In this document: in pieces, positions 1-5,762 of the stretch
Layout: each line of letters opens with the position of its first letter
How positions within the stretch are numbered: the stretch's first letter is position 1
DNA from: an uncultured Selenomonadaceae bacterium
GTDB lineage: Bacteria > Bacillota > Negativicutes > Selenomonadales > Selenomonadaceae
Direction of reading: 5' to 3'
Assembly (NCBI GenBank): GCA_905236665.1
Contig: CAJONF010000050.1
Coordinates: forward strand, 1-7,043
Length of the DNA: 7,043 nucleotides
Notes under the pieces: generated by a model
What the model was told of the DNA's origin: nothing
The model's database searches: none
The model's input: the letters and a program-made list of their open reading frames with translations, nothing else
Translations under genes and position numbers: made by a program

Positions 1-4
1 AAAT

Positions 5-610
5 ATGGCAATCGATAGAACTCCCGCTTTGAAACGCTGCCGCGCACTCGGAATTGAACAGGCGGTTATCGGTCGTTCGCGCAAGATTAATGAAAAAAAA
101 CATCAGCAACAACGCATGAACCGCAAAGTCAGCGAGTATGGCTTGCAGCTTAAAGAAAAACAGAAGGCAAAATTTATTTACGGCGTCCTTGAACGTCAAT
201 TCCGTAACTATTACGAAAAAGCAAAGAAAATGTCCGGCGTCACCGGTGAAAATCTGCTCATCCTTTTGGAACGCCGCATTGATAACGTCGTTTTCCGCAT
301 GGGCTTTGCTAACACACGCCGTCAAGCTCGTCAATTCGTTCGGCACGGTCATATCACCGTCAACGGTAAACGCGTCGACATTCCGTCCGCGCTCGTTAGT
401 GTTGGCGATGTAGTTGAGGTCTGCGAAAAAAGCCAAGGTAAAGAAATTTTCAAAATGATTAAGGAAGTCAACAATGCATTGAGTGCGCCGCCGTGGCTTG
501 ATTCCAATCAGGCGAATCTGAAAGGATCTGTTACACGTTTTCCCACCCGCGAAGATATCAGCGATATTCCTGTCAATGAGCAGTCCATAATCGAATTGTA
601 TTCAAGGTAA
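5..610 (+). CDS. rpsD: 30S ribosomal protein S4
   Basis: Primary 16S rRNA-binding protein that nucleates assembly of the 30S body and, in several bacteria, represses its own operon. The 201-residue product is full length against Bacillus S4. The N-terminal S4 region (residues 1-90) contains the conserved KVSEYGLQLKEKQKAKFIYG stretch. The S4 RNA-binding fold follows (about 91-153), with the family signature LERRIDNVVFRMGFA, then TRRQARQ and HGHITVNG. The C-terminus ends in the typical IIELYSR. The four-cysteine zinc motif found near the N-terminus of some S4 proteins is absent; only C12 and C140 remain, so this is the zinc-free form. The MAIDRTP start with KRCRALGI resembles Negativicutes S4 as I remember it. 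The ATG lies 4 bases from the window edge, so its ribosome binding site cannot be seen. rpoA follows, as in the usual rpsD-rpoA-rplQ order. Confidence 0.97.
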   Translation: MAIDRTPALKRCRALGIEQAVIGRSRKINEKKHQQQRMNRKVSEYGLQLKEKQKAKFIYGVLERQFRNYYEKAKKMSGVTGENLLILLERRIDNVVFRMGFANTRRQARQFVRHGHITVNGKRVDIPSALVSVGDVVEVCEKSQGKEIFKMIKEVNNALSAPPWLDSNQANLKGSVTRFPTREDISDIPVNEQSIIELYSR

Positions 611-628
611 TTTGACAGTTCCAAAATC

Positions 629-661
629 ATTACGCATTGCGCATTACGAATTACGCATTGC
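629..661. repeat. Degenerate 7-base tandem repeat (ATTRCGN), about 4.7 units
   Basis: The rpsD-rpoA gap contains back-to-back heptamers beginning at 629, 636, 643, 650 and 657. All fit ATTRCGN (for example ATTACGC and ATTGCGC); the last unit is cut at five bases. The period is exact, with no indels. No inverted partner is present, so it is not an obvious terminator. It extends the rpoA reading frame upstream without a stop and creates a spurious TTG at 637. It resembles the heptanucleotide short tandem repeats described in cyanobacterial intergenic DNA. A related period-7 repeat of the same length lies after rplQ. Confidence 0.8.
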
Positions 662-665
662 TTTT

Positions 666-673
666 GAAAGGAG
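666..673 (+). promoter_or_regulatory. Ribosome binding site that sets the rpoA start
   Basis: GAAAGGAG lies 8 bases before the TTG at 682. This supports that TTG as the start, rather than the in-frame TTG at 637 inside the heptamer repeat, which has no such site. Protein homology also begins just after 682. Confidence 0.8.
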
Positions 674-681
674 CGTATTTC

Positions 682-1788
682 TTGAATATTGAAAACGAAA
701 AGAACGAAGGTCAAAAGCCGCCGAAGATTGAGTTGGTCGAAGTCAGCGACGACGGAAATTACGGAAAATTTGTTTGCGAGCCACTCGGTCGTGGCTATGG
801 CACAACAATCGGCAACAGCCTGCGTCGTATGCTTCTCAGTTCGCTTGAGGGCGCGGCGGTCACGTCGATTAGGATTGACGGTGTGCTCCACGAATTTTCC
901 ACGATTCCCGGCGTTCGTGAAGACGTGACAAATATCGTGCTGAATATCAAAGAACTTCGCTTGAAGGTTGACGAGGATAAAACTCAACCTTATCAACCTT
1001 TTGCGCAGATAGCTACCGCGCCGCCGCGGACTTACACGCTCAGGATTGACGTTGACGTTGAGGAAGAAATTAAAAACGGCGGGCACTCCGGCGGAAGCAG
1101 AGAAGTTACCGCGGCTGATATTGAATGTGATCCGAGTATTGAGGTAGTGAATCCCGATTTGCATATCGCGTGGCTTAATGACACCGCTAAGCTCAAAATC
1201 GAGATGATAGCTCACACCGGACGCGGTTATGACCAGGCTGAAAAAAATAAAAATCCCGATGACATTATCGGCACGATCCCGATTGATTCGATTTATTCGC
1301 CGATTCTGCGCGTTAATTACAATGTCGAAGATACCCGCGTCGGAAACGAAATGGACTTTGACAAATTGACGCTGGAAGTTTGGACGGACGGCACGCTCCG
1401 CCCCGAAGAAGCTGTTTCTAAGGCGGCGGCTATAATAATCGCCCACATGAAACTTTTCCAAACTATGGACGGCGTAGAACCTGAAGAGATTGAAGAGGAA
1501 AAAGAACCTCAAGCAAAAGAATCCGACGACGAAATTGCAATCACGCTGGATAAAAATCTTGCTAAACCGATTGAGGAGCTGGAATTGTCCGTTCGTTCGA
1601 CAAATTGCCTCAAACGGGCTGGTATCCATATCGTGGCGGATTTGGCTGACAAGACCGAAGAGGAAATGATGAAAGTTCGCAACCTCGGTCGCAAATCTTT
1701 TGAAGAAATTAAAAATACGATGGATCAGCTCGGCGTTTCCTTCAAACAGTCGCCGAATACAAGTCCCATGGCTTTCATGGACGAATGA
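682..1788 (+). CDS. rpoA: DNA-directed RNA polymerase subunit alpha, with an extended N-terminal domain
   Basis: The alpha subunit dimerises to scaffold assembly of beta and beta', and its C-terminal domain contacts UP-element DNA and activators. The N-terminal domain spans about residues 12-262, with YGKFVCEPLGRGYGTTIGNSLRR, the LHEFSTIPGVREDV segment, VTAADI (142-147) and DKLTLEVWTDG. The C-terminal domain (about 293-355) keeps the DNA-contacting residues: R305, N308, C309, L310 and K311 in RSTNCLK, and NLGRKS at 334-339. An acidic linker (about 265-290) joins the two. The protein has 368 residues, against about 315 in typical Firmicutes and 329 in E. coli. Most of the excess lies between LRLKV and EVTAADI, where 44 residues (97-140) replace 16 in E. 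coli. The linker is also somewhat longer. The TTG start is chosen from the GAAAGGAG site and homology. rplQ follows 24 bases later, so the genes are surely co-transcribed. Confidence 0.97.
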   Translation: MNIENEKNEGQKPPKIELVEVSDDGNYGKFVCEPLGRGYGTTIGNSLRRMLLSSLEGAAVTSIRIDGVLHEFSTIPGVREDVTNIVLNIKELRLKVDEDKTQPYQPFAQIATAPPRTYTLRIDVDVEEEIKNGGHSGGSREVTAADIECDPSIEVVNPDLHIAWLNDTAKLKIEMIAHTGRGYDQAEKNKNPDDIIGTIPIDSIYSPILRVNYNVEDTRVGNEMDFDKLTLEVWTDGTLRPEEAVSKAAAIIIAHMKLFQTMDGVEPEEIEEEKEPQAKESDDEIAITLDKNLAKPIEELELSVRSTNCLKRAGIHIVADLADKTEEEMMKVRNLGRKSFEEIKNTMDQLGVSFKQSPNTSPMAFMDE

Positions 1789-1812
1789 TTTTCGCAGGAA
1801 GGAGGACATTTG

Positions 1813-2151
1813 ATGAGCTATAGAAAACTCGGAAGAAATTCCGGCGCACGCAAAGCTATGTTTAAAAGTTTGCTCAGCGCGTTTTTCCAATATGAGCGTA
1901 TCGAAACTACAGAGGCTCGCGCCAAAGAACTTCGCAAATTCGCAGACAAAGTTATCACGCTTGCTAAACGCGGAGATCTCAGCGCACGCCGTCAAGCTAT
2001 AAATCTCGTTGCGGACGTGGATGTTGTTCATAAAATTTTCGAGGAGATTCCCGAAAAATACAGCGAACGCGCCGGCGGTTATACCAGAATTTTAAAACTT
2101 GCTCCCCGTCGCGGAGATGCGGCTCCCATGGTTTTAATCGAACTAGTTTAA
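1813..2151 (+). CDS. rplQ: 50S ribosomal protein L17
   Basis: A large-subunit protein near the peptide exit tunnel. The 112-residue product matches the usual bacterial L17 length. It opens with the diagnostic MSYRKLGRNSGARKAM and continues with RIETTEARAKELRKFADKVITLAKRGDLSARRQA. It closes with GGYTRILKLAPRRGDAAPMVLIEL, the standard L17 C-terminus. The strong AAGGAGG site at 1799-1805 sits 7 bases before the ATG at 1813. The TTG directly before it (1810) is in frame but less well spaced and does not match the family start. This is the last gene of the ribosomal cluster in the window. In many Firmicutes the ecfA cobalt/ECF transporter genes come next; here a FHA-domain gene does. Confidence 0.97.
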   Translation: MSYRKLGRNSGARKAMFKSLLSAFFQYERIETTEARAKELRKFADKVITLAKRGDLSARRQAINLVADVDVVHKIFEEIPEKYSERAGGYTRILKLAPRRGDAAPMVLIELV

Positions 2152-2155
2152 AAGC

Positions 2156-2188
2156 AATTAGGAATTTGGAATTGGGAATTAGGAATTG
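2156..2188. repeat. Degenerate 7-base tandem repeat (AATTNGG), about 4.7 units
   Basis: Heptamers start at 2156, 2163, 2170, 2177 and 2184; examples are AATTAGG and AATTTGG, and the last unit is truncated. Length (33 bases) and period match the repeat at 629-661, and both fit a looser NATTNNG pattern, but the bases differ. About two to three further units occur in inverted orientation at 2194-2212, allowing the hairpin described in the next entry. Confidence 0.8.
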
Positions 2189-2217
2189 TTTTTCCATTCC
2201 TGATTCCTAATTTTTTT
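2156..2217 (+). terminator. Hairpin with T-run after rplQ (possible terminator or attenuator)
   Basis: AATTAGGAAT at 2156-2165 is perfectly complementary to ATTCCTAATT at 2203-2212. Pairing continues inward with interruptions, including GGAAT at 2168-2172 against ATTCC at 2196-2200. The right arm runs into seven T at 2211-2217. A second copy of the left arm (2177-2186) can pair with the same right arm, giving a shorter alternative stem. The shape fits an intrinsic terminator ending the ribosomal operon, but the stem is AT-rich, so termination may be partial. No separate promoter for the next gene is visible, so readthrough probably feeds it. Confidence 0.5.
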
Positions 2218-2226
2218 GAGGGTGAT
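2218..2226 (+). promoter_or_regulatory. Ribosome binding site supporting a TTG start at 2231
   Basis: GAGGGTGAT matches the 16S 3' end (compare GGAGGTGAT at 6896-6904). It is followed after 4 bases by TTG 2231, exactly the spacing seen between the site at 6896-6904 and ATG 6909. The in-frame ATG at 2225 overlaps this site, so it is unlikely to be the start. The site directly abuts the T-run of the preceding hairpin. Confidence 0.55.
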
Positions 2227-2230
2227 GAAG

Positions 2231-3004
2231 TTGAAGTTGGCTAGCGTTATAACAGGTCAAATAGCAAATCTTTTTCAAAAGCGCGGCGAAGTTGAACCGA
2301 ACGACCTGATAAAAGCTCTGGAACGCGAAATTTCTAAGAAAAAATCTAAAGAAAATATCGCGCCGAATTCCTATACGATTTATCTTTGCGAAGATGATTG
2401 CTATCGGCTAAGCGCGGCGCGTTTGATGAAAACTTTGCATGAGGCTGTTGAACGCAAAATTATCCGCGAAAATTGTTTCATGGACGGAAAACTTTCTATA
2501 AAAATAAAAAAAATGTCCGCGAACTCCGATGAAGCCATTGTTATTGTTTCTGATTACGTTGACGCTGTCGAACAAGAAGAGGACACGATTAATCTTGAAA
2601 ATGATGTGCTTAGTCAAACGCTGATAGAAAATTTCGGCTCGAACGACGACGATAAAACTATTGTTGCCGACAAAACCCAAATTATTAAATCTATGCGAAC
2701 CGCCGCGCCACGAAAAATTTTTTACGATTTGGCGGTAATCACCGATTTAAAAAATCAAGAAGTTGTTTTGGGCGAGCGGCAAATTTATCTGGGACGTAGA
2801 GAGACGAACGATTTTGTTTTGGACGATGAGAGCGCGTCGCGAATTCATGCTTATATTGCCTACGAACGCCACCGCCACATTTTATACGACGCCGGCAGTT
2901 TGAACGGCACGCACGTTAATAAAAAATCAATCAGCCGCCACGAGCTAAAGGACGGCGATAAAATTTTAATCGGCAATACAATTTTGGCTTATAAAGTTTT
3001 GTAG
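2231..3004 (+). CDS. FhaA-like protein: DUF3662 domain plus C-terminal FHA domain
   Basis: A probable cytoplasmic phosphothreonine-reading adaptor of 257 residues, with no signal peptide or membrane segment. The N-terminal part (about 5-110) resembles DUF3662 (FhaA_N), with VEPNDLIKALEREI and NSYTIYLCEDDCYRL at the expected places. An acidic linker (about 113-150) follows. The FHA domain covers about 160-257 and keeps the core phosphothreonine-pocket motifs: G188-R189, S203-R-I-H206, and N225-G-T227. In mycobacteria FhaA binds phosphorylated partners and acts in peptidoglycan synthesis; that role is only inferred here. Such genes usually sit near Ser/Thr kinase, phosphatase and FtsW/RodA/PBP genes, none of which are in this window. 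TTG 2231 is preferred from ribosome-site spacing; ATG 2225 would add two residues and TTG 2216 five. No own promoter is seen, and a terminator follows 16 bases after the stop. Confidence 0.8.
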   Translation: MKLASVITGQIANLFQKRGEVEPNDLIKALEREISKKKSKENIAPNSYTIYLCEDDCYRLSAARLMKTLHEAVERKIIRENCFMDGKLSIKIKKMSANSDEAIVIVSDYVDAVEQEEDTINLENDVLSQTLIENFGSNDDDKTIVADKTQIIKSMRTAAPRKIFYDLAVITDLKNQEVVLGERQIYLGRRETNDFVLDDESASRIHAYIAYERHRHILYDAGSLNGTHVNKKSISRHELKDGDKILIGNTILAYKVL

Positions 3005-3020
3005 CTATAAAAATTTTAAG

Positions 3021-3051
3021 CGGCGTTTCTTGATTGAGACGCTGTTTTTTT
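3021..3051 (+). terminator. Intrinsic terminator after the FHA gene
   Basis: A 9-bp stem (3021-3029 CGGCGTTTC with 3036-3044 GAGACGCTG, including two G-T wobbles) encloses a 6-base loop, TTGATT, and is followed by seven T at 3045-3051. It ends the ribosomal/FHA transcription unit and overlaps the pot promoter. Confidence 0.85.
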
Positions 3052-3058
3052 GTATAAT
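3030..3058 (+). promoter_or_regulatory. Probable sigma-A promoter of the pot operon, nested in the terminator
   Basis: A perfect -10 box TATAAT (3053-3058) lies exactly 17 bases after TTGATT (3030-3035), which matches four of six bases of the -35 consensus. The -35 box is the terminator loop, and the spacer is its right arm plus T-run. Transcription would start near 3065, giving a leader of about 28 bases before potA. The promoter is inferred from sequence only. Confidence 0.65.
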
Positions 3059-3092
3059 GCGGGAAATTTTTTTCATGAAAGGTTGCTGGGAA

Positions 3093-4163
3093 ATGAAAAG
3101 GGAATTGATACATTTGGAAAACGTCGCGAAATCTTTTGGCAATCTGCTTGTGCTCGACGAAATTGATTTGACGATTTATGAAAGCGAATTTATAACGCTG
3201 TTGGGACCTTCAGGTTGCGGCAAGACGACGATGCTTAGGATTATTGGCGGCTTTGAAATGCCCGATATGGGGCGCGTGCTCTTCGACGGCAAGGATATAA
3301 CTAATCTGCCGCCCAATCGACGACCGATTAATACGGTTTTCCAAAAGTATTCTCTCTTTTCTCACATGAACGTTGAGGAAAATATTTCATTCGGACCGAA
3401 AATCGCCGGCAAGTCGGCTGATTATATTCGTGACAAAGTTAAATACGCGCTAAAACTTGTAAACCTGGACGGCTACGAAAAACACGACGTGACAAAATTA
3501 AGCGGCGGTCAACAGCAGAGAATTGCAATCGCCCGCGCAGTTGTCAACGAACCTAAAGTTCTTTTGCCTGACGAGCCACTCAGCGCATTGGATTTAAAAT
3601 TGCGCCGAGCCATGCGCCGCGAACTTGTCCGCATAAACAAGGAGACCGGCATAACTTTTATTTTTGTCACACATGATCAGGAAGAAGCTTTGTCGATGAG
3701 CGATCGTGTTGTTGTCATGAATCAGGGTTATATTCAGCAGGTAGGCACGCCCGAAAATGTTTACAATGAGCCGGAAAATGCTTTCGTAGCAGATTTTATC
3801 GGTGACAGCAACATAATCGATGGCGTTATGGTTCGCGATAAGGTCGTTAAAATTTTTGGGCGCGAATATCCTTGCGTTGATATCGGTTTTCCGGAAAATT
3901 GTCCCGTTGATGTGCAGATTCGCCCCGAAGATATCAAACTTGCCGCGCCGCAGGAAGAAGGCTTTAACGGCATTGTAACCCGCGTGGTTTTCTGGGGTAT
4001 GTCGTATGATATTAACGTCGAGGCGGACGGTTTTGAATGGCTGGTGCAATCTACCACAGGGCGCACGGTCGGTGAACGCGTGAGCCTGCGCGTCGCTCCG
4101 GAAAATATTCAAATCATGAGCAAACCGCAATCCGAAGACGAGGAGGTTGCTCAAGATGTTTAA
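3093..4163 (+). CDS. potA: Polyamine (spermidine/putrescine) ABC transporter, ATP-binding protein
   Basis: The cytoplasmic ATPase that powers polyamine import with PotB and PotC. The 356-residue protein shows, in order, Walker A GPSGCGKTT (38-46), Q-loop Q84 in VFQKYSLFSHM, signature LSGGQQQR (136-143), Walker B VLLPDE (156-161), D-loop SALD (164-167) and switch histidine H194 in FVTHDQEEALSMSD. A C-terminal TOBE-type regulatory region (about 240-345) contains IRPEDIKL and ends VAPENIQIMS, as in the PotA/MalK family. P159, directly before the Walker B aspartate, replaces the more usual leucine. Start 3093 fits the family N-terminus and has AAAGG 10 bases upstream; the in-frame ATG at 3075 would lie only about 10 bases from the predicted transcript start. 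The stop overlaps the potB start by 8 bases. The polyamine assignment follows from the PotB/C/D neighbours. Confidence 0.92.
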   Translation: MKRELIHLENVAKSFGNLLVLDEIDLTIYESEFITLLGPSGCGKTTMLRIIGGFEMPDMGRVLFDGKDITNLPPNRRPINTVFQKYSLFSHMNVEENISFGPKIAGKSADYIRDKVKYALKLVNLDGYEKHDVTKLSGGQQQRIAIARAVVNEPKVLLPDEPLSALDLKLRRAMRRELVRINKETGITFIFVTHDQEEALSMSDRVVVMNQGYIQQVGTPENVYNEPENAFVADFIGDSNIIDGVMVRDKVVKIFGREYPCVDIGFPENCPVDVQIRPEDIKLAAPQEEGFNGIVTRVVFWGMSYDINVEADGFEWLVQSTTGRTVGERVSLRVAPENIQIMSKPQSEDEEVAQDV

Positions 4164-4980
4164 CAAAGGGTTGCGAAATATTTTATTGACACCGTTTTTA
4201 ATTTGGGCGGGACTTTTTATTTTTATCCCGCTGATTTTTATTGTCTGGTACGGAGTGACAGATTACGGCGGAAATTTTTCACTGGTCAACATGGGCTTGA
4301 TATTTAAGCACGGCTACCTTGACGCACTGGAATTGTCGGTTGCACTCGCTCTGATAAGCACGATAATTTGTCTATTGCTCGCCTATCCACTGAGTTTAAT
4401 TTTGACAGAACGCCAGCGCGATAACACGACGATAATTTCTCTGCTGTTTATCCTGCCGCTATGGATGAATTCTCTGCTGTCAACGATGGCTTGGCAAACG
4501 ATTTTGGAGAGCAACGGAATAATTAATCAAATCTTGCGGCTTTTTAGCTTGCCAACTATGCAGATGATAAACACGCCGGGCGCAATCGTCCTGGGTATGG
4601 TGTATAATTTCCTGCCGTATATGGTCTTGCCGCTGTATATCTCGCTGGCAAAAATTGATCATCACATTCTGGAAGCGGCGCAGGATTTGGGCGCAAATTC
4701 TTGGCAAACGTTTTGGCGCGTGATTTTGCCGTTAAGCTTACCAGGAGCAGTCAGCGGAATCACAATGGTTTTTATCCCTGCGCTCACCACGTTTGTTATC
4801 AGCGCGCTTTTGGGCGGCGGAAAACTTTTACTAATCGGCAACATAATCGAACAGGAATTTACTTTTCAATATGATTGGCACGTCGGCTGTGCATTGTCGG
4901 TAATTTTAATGATTTTTATCGTGCTGAATATGTTGCTAACCACAGCATTTGATCCGCTAAAGGAGGAGGAAGATTTTTGA
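4156..4980 (+). CDS. potB: Polyamine ABC transporter, permease PotB
   Basis: One of the two inner-membrane subunits forming the translocation path. The 274 residues contain six predicted membrane segments, at about 10-31, 57-83, 92-113, 143-163, 198-219 and 243-264. The cytoplasmic EAA coupling loop lies between the fourth and fifth, starting EAAQDLGANSWQTFWRVILP at 173, and docks onto the ATPase. Length and layout match PotB. ATG 4156 is preferred over TTG 4147 because AGGAGG (4141-4146, inside the potA end) lies 9 bases upstream of the ATG but abuts the TTG. The gene overlaps potA by 8 bases and potC by 4, indicating coupled translation. Confidence 0.93.
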   Translation: MFNKGLRNILLTPFLIWAGLFIFIPLIFIVWYGVTDYGGNFSLVNMGLIFKHGYLDALELSVALALISTIICLLLAYPLSLILTERQRDNTTIISLLFILPLWMNSLLSTMAWQTILESNGIINQILRLFSLPTMQMINTPGAIVLGMVYNFLPYMVLPLYISLAKIDHHILEAAQDLGANSWQTFWRVILPLSLPGAVSGITMVFIPALTTFVISALLGGGKLLLIGNIIEQEFTFQYDWHVGCALSVILMIFIVLNMLLTTAFDPLKEEEDF

Positions 4981-5762
4981 ACTACATAAAAAAAATTTAC
5001 CTCGCGATAATTTTTCTCTTCCTATATGCACCGATTGGCGTTTTAATCGCGCAGTCATTCAACGCCAGCAGATATCGCGGACATTGGACGGGCATAACGC
5101 TCGATTGGTACACGAAACTTTTCAACGATGATAGAATTGTAAACGCGCTAAGTAACACGCTGTCAATCGGTCTGCTGTCAGCAGGTATCGCCACGATTTT
5201 AGGCTTGATAACTTGCGTGGCAATGAAAGAACTTTCTCGCAAATGGCGGGCAACCTTCATGAGCATTACGAACGTCCCGATTTTAAACGCCGATATCGTC
5301 ACGGGTATTTCGCTGATGTTGCTGTTCATGGGATTGGGCTTGCGGCTCGGCTACGTGTCGATTCTCTTGGCGCATATCGTCTTCAACGTGCCCTATGTAA
5401 TTCTTTGCATCATGCCGCAACTTATGGCTTTAGATAAAAGTTTTTACGAGGCGGCGTTGGATTTGGGCGCGTCACCATTCAAAGCTTTTAGTAGCGTCGT
5501 ACTGCCGGAATTGCGACCGAGTATTTTTGCGGGATTTTTGCTGGCGTTTACCATGTCGGCGGACGATTTTATAATTACACACTTCACGAAGGGCGCGGGC
5601 GTCGATACTTTGACAACTGCAATTTACGCGGAACTAAAAATCGGAATTCATCCCGAAATGTACGCGCTATCAACATTAGTTTTTCTTTTCGTTTTAATTT
5701 TTGTGGTATTGTTCGCGATTAATCGTCGCAAACTAAAAAAATATGAGGAGGTTATCTCATGA
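4977..5762 (+). CDS. potC: Polyamine ABC transporter, permease PotC
   Basis: The second membrane subunit, pairing with PotB. It has 261 residues with six predicted membrane segments, at about 7-26, 58-83, 94-120, 125-147, 181-202 and 228-248. The EAA loop starts EAALDLGASPFKAFSSVVLP at 158, and FTMSADDFIITHF (191-203) is typical of PotC. The start is TTG within a TTGA overlap with the potB stop. The doubled AGGAGGAGGA at 4961-4970 places a ribosome site 7 to 10 bases upstream, and no better in-frame start exists without losing the first membrane segment. The stop overlaps the potD ATG as ATGA. Confidence 0.93.
   Translation: MNYIKKIYLAIIFLFLYAPIGVLIAQSFNASRYRGHWTGITLDWYTKLFNDDRIVNALSNTLSIGLLSAGIATILGLITCVAMKELSRKWRATFMSITNVPILNADIVTGISLMLLFMGLGLRLGYVSILLAHIVFNVPYVILCIMPQLMALDKSFYEAALDLGASPFKAFSSVVLPELRPSIFAGFLLAFTMSADDFIITHFTKGAGVDTLTTAIYAELKIGIHPEMYALSTLVFLFVLIFVVLFAINRRKLKKYEEVIS

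Noticed and set aside
612..640. TTGACA at 612-617 as a promoter before rpoA
   Set aside because: A perfect -35 match, but no -10-like sequence lies 16-18 bases downstream; that stretch is the heptamer repeat.
637..681. Upstream TTG start giving rpoA 15 more residues
   Set aside because: The added codons are the heptamer repeat and its flank, no ribosome site precedes it, and GAAAGGAG clearly serves TTG 682.
508..2031. 507-residue open frame on the minus strand covering rpoA and parts of rpsD and rplQ
   Set aside because: It lies antisense to three certain conserved genes, has no ribosome binding site before its ATG, and shows no recognisable domain. It is a by-product of codon bias.
3071..3080. 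Palindrome TTTCATGAAA in the potA leader as an operator
   Set aside because: Only 10 AT-rich bases with no second copy and no known matching regulator; likely chance.
3030..3092. Longer N-terminus for PotA, from 3030 or 3075
   Set aside because: Position 3030 lies in the terminator loop, upstream of the predicted transcript start. ATG 3075 would have almost no leader, and family homology starts at 3093.
3594..4166. 190-residue open frame on the minus strand inside potA
   Set aside because: It is antisense to conserved potA coding sequence, with no start signals or recognisable motifs.
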